Below, piece after piece: positions 5,877-6,620 of a stretch of 6,620 nt of DNA (position 1 is its first letter; the number at the start of each line of letters is the position of its first letter). The stretch is from JAAFJU01 sp043764895. Lineage in GTDB: Bacteria; Cyanobacteriota; Cyanobacteriia; Leptolyngbyales; Leptolyngbyaceae. The translations under genes were made by a program, and so were the position numbers. A model generated the notes under the pieces. The model did no database searches, was not told where the DNA came from, and was given only the letters and a program-made list of their open reading frames with translations. The DNA lies in the NCBI GenBank assembly GCA_043764895.1, contig JAYUJY010000078.1:1-6620 (forward strand), read 5' to 3'.

Positions 5877-5882
5877 TTTATA
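5877..5882 (-). promoter_or_regulatory. Candidate -10 box of the NACHT gene
   Basis: TATAAA reads on the minus strand about 18 bases before the NACHT start codon. No good -35 is seen. A small inverted repeat, TAGCC (5893-5897) with GGCTA (5903-5907), covers the area where a -35 would lie and could be an operator. Confidence 0.3.
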
Positions 5883-5960
5883 CTGATTGAGCTAGCCTAT
5901 AGGGCTATTCTACAAGCGGAGTTATGTAGGATTCCAGGAAAAAAAGAATCTATACCCAGT

Positions 5961-5989
5961 TTGACAATTAGATACAAGAAGAATAGGGA
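5961..5989 (+). promoter_or_regulatory. Weak candidate promoter in the NACHT/Rpn divergent region
   Basis: A perfect TTGACA (5961-5966) is followed after 17 bases by TAGGGA (5984-5989), a poor -10. A second possible -10, TATAAT, lies at 6124-6129 just before the Rpn-type gene but lacks a -35. The 300-base interval 5859-6159 shows no separate gene. Confidence 0.25.
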
Positions 5990-6159
5990 TTTTTCGTAAG
6001 TTTGATTGCTACGCTGATTTCTTTGCCAAGTTCAGGTTTTTCGCGTCGGTAAACGCAATGATGGAGAAGTCTATCGAAACTTGTAAAGGTGGACGGATCG
6101 ATCGCCACTACCGCTGCGATCGCTATAATTGGATCTCAGTCAGCAAGGCTTCCAATTCT

Positions 6160-6620
6160 ATGGTTTATCCTCTCCAAGACCGCTACATTAGCCTCCTCAC
6201 CGACTTTGGCTTCAAACGCATCTTCGGCACTGAACCCAATAAGCGTTTGCTGATCGACTTCCTCAATACGCTCCTGCCCGCCCATCATCATATCCAAGAT
6301 CTCACCTTCAAAAACACCGAACAGCTTGGTAGCAAGACGATCGACCGTAAAGCCATCTTTGACATCTATTGCCAAGCCCAAAACGGCGAACGCTTCATCG
6401 TCGAAATCCAAAAAGCCAAACAAAATTTCTTTAAAGACCGCAGCATCTACTACGCCACCTTCCCCATTCAAGAACAAGCCCTCAAAGGAGAATGGGACTT
6501 TGAACTCAGCGCGGTCTACACCGTCGGAGTTCTCGACTTCATTTTTGACGATCACAAAACCGATGACACCTTTCTGCATGTGGTCGAACTGAAAAATCAA
6601 CGCTGCGAAGTCTTCTACAA
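6160..6620 (+). CDS. Rpn-type PD-(D/E)XK nuclease/transposase-related protein, 3' end cut
   Basis: The first 153 codons are present and the frame is still open at the window end. Family members are usually near 300 residues, so about half is missing. The N-terminus YISLLTDFGFKRIFGTEPN (residues 9-27), then LIDFLNTLLP (31-40), is the hallmark of the PDDEXK_2/Rpn group, often labelled putative transposase. Members related to RpnA of E. coli are DNA endonucleases that raise recombination. The nuclease core is visible: D68 in KAIFDIYCQ and E82-I-Q84 in FIVEIQKAK, which carry the D...E-x-Q pattern seen in this group. ATG 6160 is chosen because the family usually starts here. In-frame ATGs at 6058 and 6061 would add 33-34 residues without family resemblance. 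A weak AAGG lies 11 bases upstream. It is divergent from the NACHT gene. Confidence 0.85.
   Translation, partial: MVYPLQDRYISLLTDFGFKRIFGTEPNKRLLIDFLNTLLPAHHHIQDLTFKNTEQLGSKTIDRKAIFDIYCQAQNGERFIVEIQKAKQNFFKDRSIYYATFPIQEQALKGEWDFELSAVYTVGVLDFIFDDHKTDDTFLHVVELKNQRCEVFY

Noticed and set aside
6136..6600. Minus-strand open frame of 154 codons
   Set aside because: It is the antisense shadow of the Rpn-type gene, whose plus-strand translation is clearly family-like.

Overview
The window looks like cyanobacterial chromosome. It carries the octamer GCGATCGC (HIP1) at least five times and CGATCG very often. It encodes Raf1, a Rubisco assembly chaperone confined to oxygenic phototrophs, and it has the large membrane NACHT proteins and Rpn/PD-(D/E)XK proteins common in that phylum. 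No ribosomal or other phylogenetic marker is present to name a genus.

Layout. Positions 1-124 hold a nested inverted repeat and then an open frame without a start codon. Positions 125-1078 (+) encode a DUF3644-family protein with a HEPN-like R-x4-H motif. It is AT-rich, lacks CGATCG and appears to have lost its 5' end. Positions 1079-1380 are noncoding and contain a small MITE-like inverted-repeat element. Positions 1381-2009 (-) are a Phd/YefM-type antitoxin and MazF/PemK-type toxin operon joined by an ATGA overlap. Positions 2010-2471 contain no intact gene but are rich in debris: two partial copies of the toxin 3' end and a short reading frame broken by an in-frame TGA. Positions 2472-3548 (-) are raf1. 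Positions 3549-3635 are a divergent intergenic region. Positions 3636-3708 (+) are tRNA-Ala(GGC). Positions 3747-5858 (-) encode a 703-residue NACHT NTPase with one N-terminal and about six C-terminal membrane segments. Positions 6160-6620 (+) are the first half of an Rpn-type PD-(D/E)XK protein, cut by the window edge.

How the parts relate. Two conserved housekeeping genes (raf1 and a tRNA) are embedded among accessory genes of the toxin-antitoxin, HEPN-like, NACHT and Rpn classes. These classes recur in cyanobacterial defence and mobile-gene neighbourhoods. Apart from the toxin-antitoxin pair, the genes are separated or convergent/divergent and do not form one operon, so a single multi-gene system is not supported. 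The most informative signals are the tandem scars of the toxin gene, the broken frame behind raf1, the start-less DUF3644 frame, and the membrane-anchored NACHT protein.
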